A stretch of 64,000 nucleotides of DNA from Toxorhynchites rutilus septentrionalis (lineage: Eukaryota > Arthropoda > Insecta > Diptera > Culicidae), in the NCBI RefSeq assembly GCF_029784135.1, contig NC_073746.1, positions 254,723,994-254,787,993 of the forward strand, read 5' to 3'. Below are positions 45,837 through 57,265 of the stretch, piece after piece. Within the stretch, counting starts at the first letter, position 1, and every line of letters begins with the position of its first letter. A model generated the notes under the pieces. The model was not told where the DNA came from. It did not search any database and was given only the letters and a program-made list of their open reading frames with translations. The position numbers were made by a program, and so were the translations under genes.

Positions 45837-48660
45837 TTTTTTTTTTTATCCAAAATATATATTTTTATTAAGGCTCATATGGCGTCAACCTGACGGGGCC
45901 GGGAGTTCAATATTTCGACAATGTTTGCCTTATAACTATGTTAGTAATATGTAACCGATTACTCGCGGTTGGCTCGAGGTTAGTATTACAAGTGTTTTCG
46001 TAATTGTGATGTTGCTGTCTTCAATGATCTGTACCTGTGCCCGACACGGGATACTTCCTATTGGGATGCAGCTGACCATTAATCAGCAACGCCCCCCTAG
46101 TCTGTACCCCATATCTAGCGTGGTGCGTCTTCTCGAGGAATCCAGGATAGAATGGTCACTAGCCGGCGCAATCATCAGCTCGTGTAGAGTTGTCATGAGC
46201 GGTACAACCTTTGGCTTTTGTTGAATCATCAGTGGACTGCACAACCTTTGGCCCGTGTATCTGTAAAGAGTGTGTGTATGTATTGCCGCGACTAAGTAAA
46301 AGTTTATAGATCGAATAGGAGGGATACGAAACAGGGACACAACGAAGGAAAAATCATTAAACGTTGACATCGGCGTTCCTGAGGAACAGGTATAGATGAA
46401 GCAGAAGATCAGGATCACGGCTACCTAAGATATCCCGGACGGGGATATCCGATTGTCTGCCTTTTGCTCTCAGTGCTCTAGAGAGCTGAGAGCGAGCAGC
46501 ATGGAACCGGATACACGACCAGACAATATGCTCGATGTCGTGGTAGCCATCGCCACAATCACAAAGATTGTTTGCTGCGAGCCCAATTCGATAGAGATGC
46601 GCGTTTAGGTTGTAGTGATTGGACATAAGCCGAGATATCACGCGAATGAAATCACGACCGACATTCAATCCCTTAAACCAAGCTTTCGTCGAAACCTTAG
46701 GGATAATCGTGTGTAACCAACGACCGAACTCATCTTCACTCCACATGCGCTGCCAACTAACGAGTGTGTCCTGACGAGGAATGTGAAAAAATTCGTTATA
46801 AGTAATTTGCCTTTCAAAAAGTGTGCCTTCTGAAGCGCCCACCTTAGCTAGCGAGTCCGCTTTCTCATTCCCCGGAATCGAGCAATGAGAGGGAACCCAT
46901 GCTAAGGTAATCTTGAATAATTTTTCGACCAAAACACTCAATAGATGTCTTATTCTTGTTAGGAAATAAGATGAGCGTTTATCAACTTTCATTGAGCGGA
47001 TTGCCTCTATTGAGCTGAGACTGTCTGAAAAAATAAAATAGTGGTCGATGGGCAATGTTTCAATGATCCCTAATGCGTAATATATCGCACCCAGTTCAGC
47101 GACATACACGGAACAAGGATCTTTGAGTTTGAAAGAGGCACTGGAATTTTCATTGAAGATGCCGAAGCCAGTGGACCCGTTTATGCATGAACCGTCAGTA
47201 AAGAACATTTTATCAGATCTAACTTTCCCATATTCTGCCGAAAATATCTCCGGAATGTAATCGGAGCGTAGATGATCTGGGATTCCATGGATCTTTTGTC
47301 GCATGGACAGATCAAAATTGACAGAGGAATTGCAAAAGTATGGGAAGCAAACTTGGTTGGAGATGCCCGGTGAAGGGTGCACTTCATGGGTAAGGTACTC
47401 ATGGTATAGAGACATAAAACTTGACTGAGGAGTCAGTTGGAGTAGATTTTCGAAGTTATCAATCACCAATGGATTCATGATCTTGCAACGGATGAGAAAT
47501 CTGTAGGATAATTCTGTGAACCGAAGAGTAAGCGGGGGTACTCCTGCCAAAACTTCGAGACTCATCGTATGTGTCGAATGCAAACACCCCATGGCTATAC
47601 GCAAGCAACGATATTGTATTCTCTCCAGCTTAAGAATATGAATCCTGGCAGCTGATCGGAAGCAAAAACTGCCATATTCTAACACTGATAATATCGTTGT
47701 TTTGTATAACTGAATGAGGTCTCCTGGATGGGCACCCCACCATGTTCCGGTTATTGTTTGGAGAAAATTGATTCTTTGCTGGCATTTCTGTTTCAAATAC
47801 GCAATGTGTATTCCCCAAGTACATTTAGAGTCAAAATATACTCCAAGGTATTTGAAAAACATCGAGTGCTTGATCGTTTTGCCGGATAGGTGAAGCTGGA
47901 ATTGGGCGGGTTCGTGCTTCCTAGAAAAAAGGACCATTTCAGTTTTCTCCGTAGAGAATTCGATACCCAGCTTGAGAGCCCACGTGAACAGGTTGTTCAG
48001 GGTATCTTGCAAGGAATTTTGCAGAACGGCGGGATTAGTACCCGTGATGGAAATAACTCCATCGTCTGCAAGTTGTCTCAACGTGCAATCTCTAGTTAGA
48101 CAATCATCTATATCATTGACGTAAAAACTGTACAAGAGGGGGCTTAGGCAGGAGCCTTGTGGGAGGCCCATAAAACTGTAACGAGAAGATTTCAAGCTGC
48201 CATGATTGAAAAACATGTGCTTTTCTGAGAGTAAATTGTACAGGAAATTATTCAGAATTGGTGAAAGTCCACGATTATGAAGTTTCTCTGAGAGAATTTC
48301 CATGGAAACTGAATCAAATGCCCCTTTGATATCGAGAAAAACGGAAGCCATTTGTTCTTTGCGAGCAAATGCGATTTGGATTTCAGAAGATAGCAGCGCG
48401 AGACAATCGTTCGTCCCTTTACCTCGGCGGAAGCCAAACTGCGTATTTGACAGCAAATTGTTCGTTTCAACCCACTTGTCCAAACGAAGTAGAATCATTT
48501 TCTCAAACAATTTACGAATACAGGATAACATTGCAATCGGCCTATACGAATTGTGATCGCAAGCCGGCTTGTTGGGTTTTCGTATGGCTATCACTCTCAC
48601 TTGTCTCCAGTCATGCGGGACTATATTCAGCTCCAGGCATTAATTTCTTGGTAAACTAGA
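45837..48660 (-). mobile_element. I-clade non-LTR retrotransposon, 5'-truncated
   Basis: On the minus strand an RT-RNase H frame is followed by a 3' UTR of about 500 bp and an A-run (plus-strand T-run 45836-45848). The 5' end stops inside the RT domain near 48646-48660 at a 14-bp palindrome. No TSD was established. RNase H after RT plus a C-terminal CCHH/C knuckle places it in the I group, near mosquito MosquI-type elements. Confidence 0.85.
46357..48646 (-). CDS. I-clade LINE polyprotein fragment: RT, RNase H, C-terminal knuckle
   Basis: The enzyme copies element RNA at the target site. Numbering from the GTG at 48600, RT motif A is FLDIKGAFD (88-96), motif B GLPQGSCLSP (145-154) and motif C LADD (177-180, where Y/F-A-D-D is usual). 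RNase H spans about 465-590 with Asp469, Glu502, Asp526 and Asp582. The knuckle CDCGDGYHDIEHIVWSC is at about 680-696, and the natural C-terminus is NADVNV. The frame is open upstream to about 48644 (DWRQVRVIAI), where the copy is truncated. The endonuclease and ORF1 are missing. The 747-codon frame has no stop, so the insertion is young although dead on arrival. Confidence 0.88.
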
Positions 48661-48671
48661 AATTAATGCCT
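48635..48671. repeat. Perfect 14-bp inverted repeat at the LINE 5' junction
   Basis: AGGCATTAATTTCT and AGAAATTAATGCCT flank a 9-base loop at the point where LINE homology ends. Confidence 0.9.
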
Positions 48672-49442
48672 TTTTTTAGATGGGACATAAAAAGATGATA
48701 TAGAAGGATTTCTAGGAACTTCCTTTTCTTTTTCTTGTTTTCTTGTCGATATTGTCCATTATAAAAAAAATATCCCCGAAACTGTAAATGTTAAAAATTA
48801 CCATAAGCCACCGATTAGCTTATAGTTCACTGTTTACAATTATTCCACAAGTGAAATTCTTTCACAAGTGTGTATATGTACTACCATCATATTTAGCGAA
48901 TAACTATACGAAAGTCAAACAATTATATTTCGTTTTTGAACGTTGAATCTAGCGACGAATATATCGACGAATAGTTAATATATGGATCCGTTCAATCCAG
49001 TTACAAAAGGGACTGAAATCTGGTAGGGGAATAGTCCGGTAATGATCTTATGCATTATATGCAATAAATATTCCACGCCACTAACATTAATTTAAACATT
49101 TCATTCAACAATATTCTAGAATATGAAAAAAGACACTTGTCCAAAAAAGTTACTCCTACACTTGCGTCGGTGTGTCAGACCGAAAGTGCTAAAAAAGTGA
49201 CACACGTCCCCTTTGTACCAACACATGCGATACGCTAAACGATGACGAACGATGAATAACAAAGCTAGAGAGAATCGCAAACGCGTAGTGTTGATATTTT
49301 TTGAGAAATGAACGAATTATTGATTTCTCGGTCTGACAGACCAATGCGCGAGTATAGGAGTGTTAATGTAAGATGTAGTCCTACGTCAAAACAACTTCGT
49401 ACTGTTGTCGTAAACGTCGGAGAGAAGTAGAATCAATAGATG
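48672..49442. other. No gene; one palindrome-family motif
   Basis: GATGTAGTCCTACGTC lies at 49372-49387. Nothing else supported. Confidence 0.4.
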
Positions 49443-49670
49443 TTATTCTTCGTCAGATTGGTCAGAGGCGATATAATTGGAACTTCGAATTCGTTCATTA
49501 GCGGCTGCAGTGTGGATGAACATGTATTCCCATGCATTTAAATGGGTAGCCTTCCTGACACACTTTTTGAGCTTCCCGTTATCCCAATCGATTTGATGGT
49601 TTTGACCCGTAGAGTGAACTGCCACACTTAACCTTTTCACGGGGACGCCGATGTCCCAAGCAAAAATCAT
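49443..49670 (-). pseudogene. Penelope-like element, GIY-YIG C-terminal fragment
   Basis: The 75-codon frame has VAVHSTGQNHQIDWDNGKLK and ATHLNAWEYMFIHTA, the conserved end of the GIY-YIG endonuclease region in Penelope-like elements (H...GH.IDW...W.....I). The catalytic GIY/YIG core lies outside the frame. It stops at about 49443. Confidence 0.6.
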
Positions 49671-49721
49671 GGATTAATTAAATATTTACGTAACCATTGT
49701 AATTTTTTTTTTCATTTTAAT

Positions 49722-50250
49722 ACTAGCTAACCCGGCAAACTTCGTCCCGCCCATTTACTTGATTAATGCAGAAATTTGTGTTTTATTTGTATGGCAGCCA
49801 CCCCTAAGAGAGGGGGAAGGAGTATCTTAACACCATAGAAACATTTATTGCATCCTAAAACCTCCACATGCCAAATTTGGTTTCATTTGCTTGATTAATT
49901 CTCGAGTAATGCAGAAATTTGTGTTTCATTTGTATGGCAGCCCCCCCTTTGAGTGGGGGAAGGACTGTCTAACCATCATAGAAACATTTATTGCACCCTA
50001 AAACTTTTACATGCCAACTTTGGTTTTGTTTGCTTGGTTAATTTCCGAGTAATGCAGAAATTTGTGTTTCATTTGTATGGCAGCCCCCCCTTAGAGAGGG
50101 GGGAGGGGTCTAAAAATATCACGAAAACCTTCCCCGGCCCCAAAAACCCCTACATACCAATTTTCATGTCGATCGGTTCAGTAGTTTCCGAGTCTATAAG
50201 AATCAGACAGACAGACAGACATCACTCCATTTTTATATATATATAGATTT
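49722..50250 (+). repeat. CTAGCTGACCCGG modular repeat, short copy
   Basis: Head CTAGCTAACCCGGCAAACTT joins directly to three modules (starts near 49786, 49930 and 50076) and the tail ATCAGACAGACAGACAGACA plus TTTTATATATATATAGATT. The internal unique part of the 37383 copy is deleted. Confidence 0.82.
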
Positions 50251-50502
50251 CTGAGTGTACCTTTTTATTATTTTTTACTGGCAATACATAATAACTAACA
50301 CCGTTCATTGTCTACGGTTGCCGGAACGTTAGAGTTCTTTTGGCGCGAATGATCAGCTGTTTGGAATAAATTATTGATATTGTAAAAGTGCTTTTCAAGT
50401 TTTTACAGTGTCAAATTATCGTTACCTGGTAAGTAAATTGTTATTCTAAATATTCAGTAGTAATGTATTTATGTTGCATTCTGTGATAAATCGTTATAAA
50501 GA

Positions 50503-51749
50503 TTATGGGACACGGATGTCCCTGTCGGCGTAAAGGGATACTTTTTATACAGAATTTCGTAACTTTTTGCCTGGAGATTTATACCAAAATGCTATCATTT
50601 TCTTATTCATATTGTTGCAGAATATGTTTCGTAAGGGACGTGGAGTTTTTGAACTTCGAGAAAATTAAATTCATCAAATTTGGATGGGTGACCATAGCGA
50701 TGAGGAAGATGACTTAGTGCTTGATGAGGAAGACCAAAGACTTCTAACACAGGATGATGACCTAGGGGTATTTTATGTCGAGATTGAAGGAACAACGACT
50801 CTTCGACGGCAAGAATCACCTGAACCTTCAACATCTCGAGAGGAATTCGTCACTGAAGCACATTCCAACCTTCAACCTGTTTTCAATTGTAATCCGAGAA
50901 CATACCACCCAAATGTTTTTCCTGGTGTGGAATATGAATTCGGAAAGGTGAGAATCTGTCAAGAAGTTTAAGTCGATACATTGACTCTTTTTGACATTTT
51001 CCGTTTAGAAACTAATTTCGACATTTTAGTTGAACGTATAGTATCCGAGTCAGTAAAATACGCTACCAAAATGAACGAGAGTTCGGGCTCAGCAGATAAA
51101 ATTAACGTGAGATGTTCTAAAATTGTGTCACACTATAACAAAAATATAGGCGGAGTGGACCTAATGGACCAACTAAATGTTTGCTATGAAATAGATCGGA
51201 TATCAAAAGTAAAGTATTATCTTCGCCTATTTTTTTGATCTGTCAGATATATCGGTCAATAATTCAAATACCGTCACCACTAAGCTTCATGAACAAAAAA
51301 AATTGAAGGATCTCTGTTGTCGACCTTGCAATTTAAAGAAGTTGTTGCTCGGAGTTTGATAAATGGTTTTACCAACAGGCCTTCCAACTGCAAGAAGTCG
51401 TGTAGTACGCAAAGCAGTGCAACGACAATTACCATCGCACCCCATGGAAAAGTCGAATGCCAGAAAGAGGTGCGTACATTGTGCCATGTACAAAAAAGAA
51501 AACCGCACAAATAATAATTGTGTTTTGTGTAAAGTGCACCTTTGCTACACTAACAACAGGAATTGTTTCGCCGAGTACCACAAATAACTTGCCCTATTAT
51601 ATTTATATTATTCATAAATAAGTAAATAAAGGTATACAAAGTAACAAATGTACATATTTTACAACAAAACACCCAACAAGTAAACCAAAATATAGATGTT
51701 TAAGTAGAAAGGAACCCTTAGCGACCATAGGGACATATTTGTCCCATAA
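50503..51749 (+). pseudogene. piggyBac-type element, internally deleted
   Basis: Three coding patches follow the piggyBac transposase order: an acidic N-terminus (DHSDEEDDLVLDEEDQRLL, from 50684), the NKNIGGVDLMDQLNVCYEID plus KYYLRLFF block (about 51130-51235), and the C-terminal Cys-rich finger (RKRCVHCAMYKKENR...CFAEYH, ending 51587). The catalytic Asp region between them is mostly missing and the frame changes several times. Inverted 35-bp sequences (TTATGGGACA....TGTCCC at 50503-50537 and 51715-51749) bracket the element. No TTAA target was seen. Confidence 0.8.
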
Positions 51750-52127
51750 ATTTCCAAAAAGATTTTTTTTGAATTTTTAGTATAAATTATGTTTTTAGGG
51801 TGCCTATTAATTCATTACATCTAACTAAATTGATTTAATAAGGTACCGTAACCTTATGGTCCTCAAAGAATTAAGGTGAAGGTGGAACGAAGCCATTGTA
51901 GTAGTATAGGTAAAACCACGTGTTCCTATGGGGTAATAGTGTTTGTGAGAGAAAAGTAAAGCACACCACTTGTTTTGATTTTTGTACGTAATAGATCAAT
52001 TCATTTATCAGACTGTGTGGCGCTTCACTGACACGGTTCTTAGAATACATTTGAAAAAAATAACAATTCAATACTAAATGTATGAACGATGTGTTACGAT
52101 GAAAAATTGCAAATATAAATATATATA
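51750..52127. other. No recognised feature
   Basis: AT-rich, with only short frames. Confidence 0.4.
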
Positions 52128-52716
52128 CACCCAAAATTGATTTTTAGCTCATGTTTTGTCATCCCGATTTATGACATTAAATGAGACATAACATAACAGA
52201 AAATGTCATGACTCACAAATACTGGTAAGCATTTGTATAATATATATGGTACAGCAATATAAGATTAATACGAGCGAGCGAAACAAAAGACAAATAAGCT
52301 TTCCGCATACCTTGCCCTGGCTCAGACCGAGATAGATATTGTTCTCCTTCATGCGCTCCTTTTTTACTTATAGAAAACACTTTCCAACTTCATTATATAA
52401 TCAGGAGCAATGTTATCACGTATTTGCTGAACAACTGCTGAAGCATCAATAGCCGTGTGGATAGCGTGGTCGTGTAAAATAGCTTTGCATTCCAGCCAGC
52501 ATTGGTTCGATCCCCATTGACGTCGTATGGATTTTTTTTTGGCAAATCCCTAATGAAATGAGCAAAGAAGACAGAAAGAGATGTCTGCTCGCATACATAC
52601 AAGCCATTTTTAAGCTTTTAAAACGGCTCATTATTTGCGCATTTGACTCTCTAGCACACGGAATGGCATAATTTCTGCCAAAGATGAAATGTTTTCTGCC
52701 AACGCTAGTTTGGGTG
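52128..52716. mobile_element. CACCCAAA MITE with tRNA-like boxes, copy B
   Basis: Starts CACCCAAAATTGATTTTTAG and ends CTAGTTTGGGTG, with TA flanks (52126-52127 and 52717-52718). 589 bp, collinear with 16263-16831. Carries GGATAGCGTGGTCGTG and GGTTCGATCCCCATTG, which look like tRNA box A and box B. Confidence 0.85.
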
Positions 52717-53141
52717 TAGAAAGTATATTTGCATTTGAAGTAAGATTCTGATTATACGTGAGCGTAACATGAGCAAATTTATATATAACACATGCGAATT
52801 GGGGCTCTTTTGGTATTAACAAGTTCTTCCGGACAGTATCTCGATGTTGATAATTCCTTAATATTTTCCTTCGTTCATCGTATTTTTTTCACATATCCAC
52901 GTTGGAGAGCGTTAACTCTTCTCTTCGTTGACCGAGGCATTTTGATTGAATGTAATACGTTTTCATTGACGATTTTTGACAGCAGAGGCAGCCATGGCAG
53001 TGTTCCGAGCTCTGCAATACAATTTTCTTAATCAATGTTAAAAGCTAAAACTTACATTATATCCCCATTAAACGTAAAAATAATAATTGTATTGATATCA
53101 ACACAATTTTATTTTATTGATTTCCATGACATGAAACGCTA

Positions 53142-54437
53142 ACGAGTGTTAAATAAAAATTGAGAATTTTTTCAATACCTTTCAGTAACTCAAATAAAGA
53201 GCGTAAAATTTTCTTTCTCCAAGAAAATTGCTCTTTGGGCTCCCTAGAAACAGTATGCGTGTTTGGTTTTTGCTAGTTTGAATTTAGTCAAAGCAAAGAT
53301 GGCGTCGAAACAGCACGTGCTCCGCGAACGCATTGTACGGTTCTACGAAACGCATTTCCAGCAAGGAAGAAAGTTCACGGTGGCACATTTTAAGGAAGAA
53401 AATGTACCTGTCAGTACGGTATATCGTATCCTGGGTTCCTTTAACGTAGAGCGGAAGGTCGGAAGTGGTCGTCCGGTGACGATAATGACGAAGCAGAGGA
53501 AGACATCGTTAAAGAAGCTGTTTGACAACAAGGACGCAACCAGCCTGCGTGACGCCGGTCGGAAATATGGCTGCTCCCACGTATTGATCCATCGGACCCT
53601 CAAGATGGAAGGAATCGTCTCCAGGAAGAAGACAGGTCGCCGGAGTACACGGAGGAGCAGATTGAGACGGTCAAATCACAGTGTCGGTGGATGACCAAAA
53701 AATACCGCGGGACGTCTTTCATTCTGGACGACGAAAACTATTTTCCGCTGTCCTAAACGCATATTCCAGGAAATGATAATTACTACTCCAGCGACAAGTC
53801 ATCCACATCGCCTGAAGTAAAATACAAGTTCAAGCACAAGTTTGAAAAAAAGGTTATGTTGTACATCGCCATTTCCGGCCGGGGCATTTCAAAGCCTTGG
53901 TTTAAGCCGAGCGGTCTGGCAATCAACCAACAAATCTATCGAGAAGAGTACCTCGATAAAATCCTGCTGCCGTTTCTGAACGAGTATCACGCGGATGGGA
54001 AGTACATCTTCTGGCCGGACAAGGCGTCTTCCCATTACGCCAAGAAGATGCTGGCGTATCTGGAGGAGAAAAAGATACCGTTCGTTCCGAAAGATCGTAA
54101 CCCAACAAACTTGCCCCAGTGCCGCCCAATAGAGGATTTCTTTGGCTCACTCAGTGCCCTAGTGTATAAAAACAATTGGAGGGCCAAGGACACGAAGCAA
54201 CTGACTACAAGAGTCCGGAATTGTATCCGGAAAATGGACGTAAGTGCCGTACAACGTTCTTGTGAGAGCATCGCGACAAAGTTGCGTCGAACAGCAGACC
54301 ACGGCCCTTACTCAAACATTCACTGACATTTTTTTGAAGAAAATACATTATGTTATTAATAAAAAATACTGAAATAGATGAAAAAAAAAATTTTTATATG
54401 TGATTGAAAAAATTCTCATTTTTTATTTAACACCCGT
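53142..54437 (+). mobile_element. DD37E-spaced Tc1/mariner transposon, second lineage
   Basis: Inverted ends of about 34 bp (ACGAGTGTTAAATAAAAA versus ACGGGTGTTAAATAAAAA) with TA flanks (53140-53141 and 54438-54439). Length 1296 bp. The ends differ fully from the 32527 and 60305 elements. Confidence 0.9.
53299..54326 (+). pseudogene. Tc1/mariner transposase, one frameshift and one stop
   Basis: From ATG 53299: a helix-turn-helix region (VPVSTVYRILGSFNVERKVG), then a frame change near 53630, then FILDDENYF (first Asp), a TAA at about 53754, then IFWPDKASSHYAKK (second Asp) and LPQCRPIEDFFG (Glu). There are 37 residues between the second Asp and the Glu. The C-terminus is complete (HGPYSNIH). 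The sequence is well apart from the two ITmD37E copies. Confidence 0.85.
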
Positions 54438-54739
54438 TATGACTCAGGAAGAACATTTTATTGAGTGGTTTATATAGCTGTTTCGATGATGCTGCCTGGA
54501 ATCATTGTCGAAAAAATAAATATGCCAATACAAGCAAAACCATTGCGGAAAATTGAAAAATTAAAATTTAACATTCTCGAGTTTTCCGACGTTTTTTCAT
54601 TATACATTACGACGGCAGATGAAAATGTAATATCTTGTGAGTAATCAACTAGAGTTTGGTTGGTATTACTTGATGTGTGCGAAAACGATCATTTTCTTCA
54701 CACTGTTCCGCAAAATTATTGATTTTCGGGCGAGGGGTG

Positions 54740-55510
54740 AGGGAGGGAGATGAAAGAAATGAGCGACATTGTGGCAGCCATTTGTGGCTTCATTCCACAT
54801 TCACCTTAATTCGTTGGATCGATTGTTTTCCACGGCATTCCTGGGTTCCCTCAAGCGTACTTTGAATTTTCGGCGGGTTTGACCAATGCACCCTTGAATC
54901 GGGTTTGTCCATTTCGGATAGAATGGTAGGCTGATCCTCTGAATGTTTTATTTTTGTGGTTGTAAGTGATCGCGTTTTGGCGGTGTTTTTTCCGTTCGCA
55001 TTTTCTGAGGATCTAATTTACAAACTTTCCGTAGTAACCGTTCAAGGAGGCACCTTCGTGAATTTTCTTCTTTCCGCTTCGAATTCTTGTTTTCCCATTG
55101 GAATGCTGAAAAGGCGATGGGCCATCAAATGGAAAGCTTCTGTGCTCTATAATGGTTGGAGTCGGATGCGATATATTGGTCCATGGAAGTCGGCTTCCGG
55201 TAGATGCCATATTTTAGAGTATTGTCCTCTTTTCTCGTGACGATTAGGTCCAAGAAAGGGAGTTTCAATCAGATTCTTTCTCAACCGTGATTTTGATTTT
55301 TGTGATTTGATATTTGATATTTGTGATTTTTCAGCTGTCGTATCGCGCTTTCCGTGCTGGAAGTTTGTGGTTTTTGGTTGTTCATATTTTCCACTATATC
55401 CCCGATGCAACGCTCGACATCGTGACGGTGAGCAGACTTCGAAGAAAAGTTGTTGTATTGTATGGCACTTTCAATGCTGTTAACGATGTCAGCTTGACTA
55501 AAACCACCTA
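54740..55510 (-). pseudogene. Penelope-like element: RT end plus GIY-YIG start, decayed
   Basis: The minus strand gives, across frame changes, VEKESD, PFLDLIVSRKDNTLKYGIYR, KPTSMDQYIASDSNH, AFHLMAHRLFSIPM and then CIGQTRRKFKVRLRE followed by NAVENNRSNE. This is the order of the C-terminal RT region and the linked GIY-YIG nuclease of Penelope-like elements. The finger/palm core of RT (YVDD) was not found. Several stops and frameshifts are present. Confidence 0.75.
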
Positions 55511-55545
55511 GAAGGGCCACGTAATTTTTCTCATTATGACAGTAC

Positions 55546-57263
55546 GAGGGTAGTCCGATAAGTACTTAGCCTACAAAAAAAAACAAATTTTTTGGAAAAG
55601 TGGTGATTTATTTTTCAACATAATCTCCTTTTAGCTCGATACACTTGAGCCAGTGATGCTCCAACTTCTTTAATCCATCTGAAAAATACGTTTTCTCGAG
55701 GTCTGCAAAGTAGGCTTCCGTGGCGGCGACGACCTCCTCATTTGACTCAAATTTCTGCCCGGCGACTTTTACAAGTTTGGAAACCAAAAAAAAATTATAG
55801 GAGGTTGTGTCCAAGATACGACCGCATTGTTGACGTAGAACTACGCTGTTATTTTATATGAGTCGCTTGTTTATATCTTTGGGTATTATTCTATAATGCT
55901 GAGAAATTTTAGAAACAACTGCTTAGTAGAATAATCTCTGAAATGGATTTTTCATTGTAGAATCAGTTGACGATAATTGATTGATGATTCATTCTTGCCC
56001 TCGCAAAACAATCGTATGTCGCAATTTATTTCATGACAATGCATTGAAAATTTACCTCGACTCGATTTACCTTAACGTCTGCTTCGCCATAACGTCAGTT
56101 TAATGCATTGATGCATTCTCAAAGGCACCAACGAAGCCCTTATGAAGACGGAAAATAAACAATGTTAACTGCTTGGAAAAAGGCTGAATTATGCCACACA
56201 GCTTGCACTCTGCTGTAACACCCATCGATGCGAATTCGCTGATGAGTTTGTCAAGAGCGACCGCTTTTCACTGCACCAACATCGCGTGCATCGTTAGATG
56301 ACGCTTGCCTCGAAACTTTATTGCCCCTGGCAATGCGTTCGTTTTTTGCAAGGCTCAAGCCTGCCGTCTTCTTCTTCTTCTTGCTCATCACACACTACGC
56401 GAAGCGTCCAATTATGACGCAGAAAGAAAAGCACACGATACGAATAACGCGAAAAACAAACAGAAAAGCCAAACGACGATATCCAAGTTGGATTACCACT
56501 GGTGGGGTCCAATCTTAGATCGAAGCGCAGCGAAAGCAAAGTGAACTGGATTGCTCAACAGTCCGATGCCGAATGAAAGTTTGCCTCAGCGAGATCCACT
56601 GTTTATACTCTAGCCAAGTATTCCCCTTCATTCTTCTACTTTTCCTTTGTTCACGGAGACTTTAACTTCTACGATTTCCCCTTCGTTGGTCGTCGATAAG
56701 ATGCTCGTTATTGACAGCTCTGTTCGGGATAGTACACAAATGGACAGAACAAATGTATGGGAAAATGGTAACACTTAAAGTTTTCATGAATTTTAATCAT
56801 TTACTAACCAGGGAATTCTAATGTATGGCATATTAAGCAAATCTTACGGAATTTCCTATTCGTTTAGCATGTAAATCGCCAAAATCCAAAAATAGTTATT
56901 AACGTTAACTTTATTTCATAAAAACGTGACCTGTTTTCTGATTTGGCACCCTTAATGAAAGACGTAGTTCTACGTCAAAAAATCGCACGGAGCCAAATCT
57001 TGAGAATACGGTAGCTGAAGCAGCAGTTCGTAGTGCAATTCGACAAATTTGACCGTGGCGACGGTGGAATTTCCATTTCATCCATTCTTCTAAAATCCGC
57101 GGACACGCCCGCTTCCACACACGGTCAAATCAAAACTACGAGTCCGATTCGGCTGAAATTGTGACAGTAGCCGTTTACGAGAATGTACTACACGATAAGT
57201 AATCTCTCTTGCGATACTGACACCATCGGGCAATGAGGCTAAGTACTTATCGGACTGACCTCG
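55546..57263 (-). mobile_element. Deleted mariner interrupted by a 1.18-kb repeat
   Basis: Inverted ends CGAGGGTAGTCCGATAAGTA and the complement of 57240-57263, with TA flanks (55544-55545 and 57264-57265). The minus strand shows PYSQDLAPCDFF (third catalytic Asp, with Pro replaced by Gln) near 57000 and, after the insertion, FLVSKL...AGQKFESNEEVVAATE to a normal C-terminus GDYVEK at about 55611. The N-terminal two thirds are deleted. Confidence 0.85.
55795..56976 (+). mobile_element. Palindrome-family element, complete 1182-bp copy
   Basis: Both borders are fixed because it splits the mariner frame inside an oligo-T codon run (FFFL). Left end: TTATAGGAGGTTGTGTCCAA, ACGACCGCAT, then TTGACGTAGAACTACG (about 55831-55846). 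Right end: GCACCCTTAATGAAAGACG finishing exactly at GACGTAGTTCTACGTC (56961-56976). There are no long terminal inverted repeats and no recognised protein. The interior includes a 45-codon minus frame starting MSKKKKKTAGLSLAKN near 56388. Host A-runs touch the ends. Confidence 0.75.
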
Positions 57264-57265
57264 TA

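Noticed and set aside
46083..46418. A 111-codon minus frame downstream of the I-clade LINE as a separate gene
   Set aside because: It lies in the LINE 3' UTR and overlaps the end of the RNase H frame. No protein features.
55835..56976. The palindrome-family insert as an LTR retrotransposon or processed pseudogene
   Set aside because: No long direct repeats at its ends, no primer-binding site and no long frame. The 45-codon Lys-rich frame is too short to assign.
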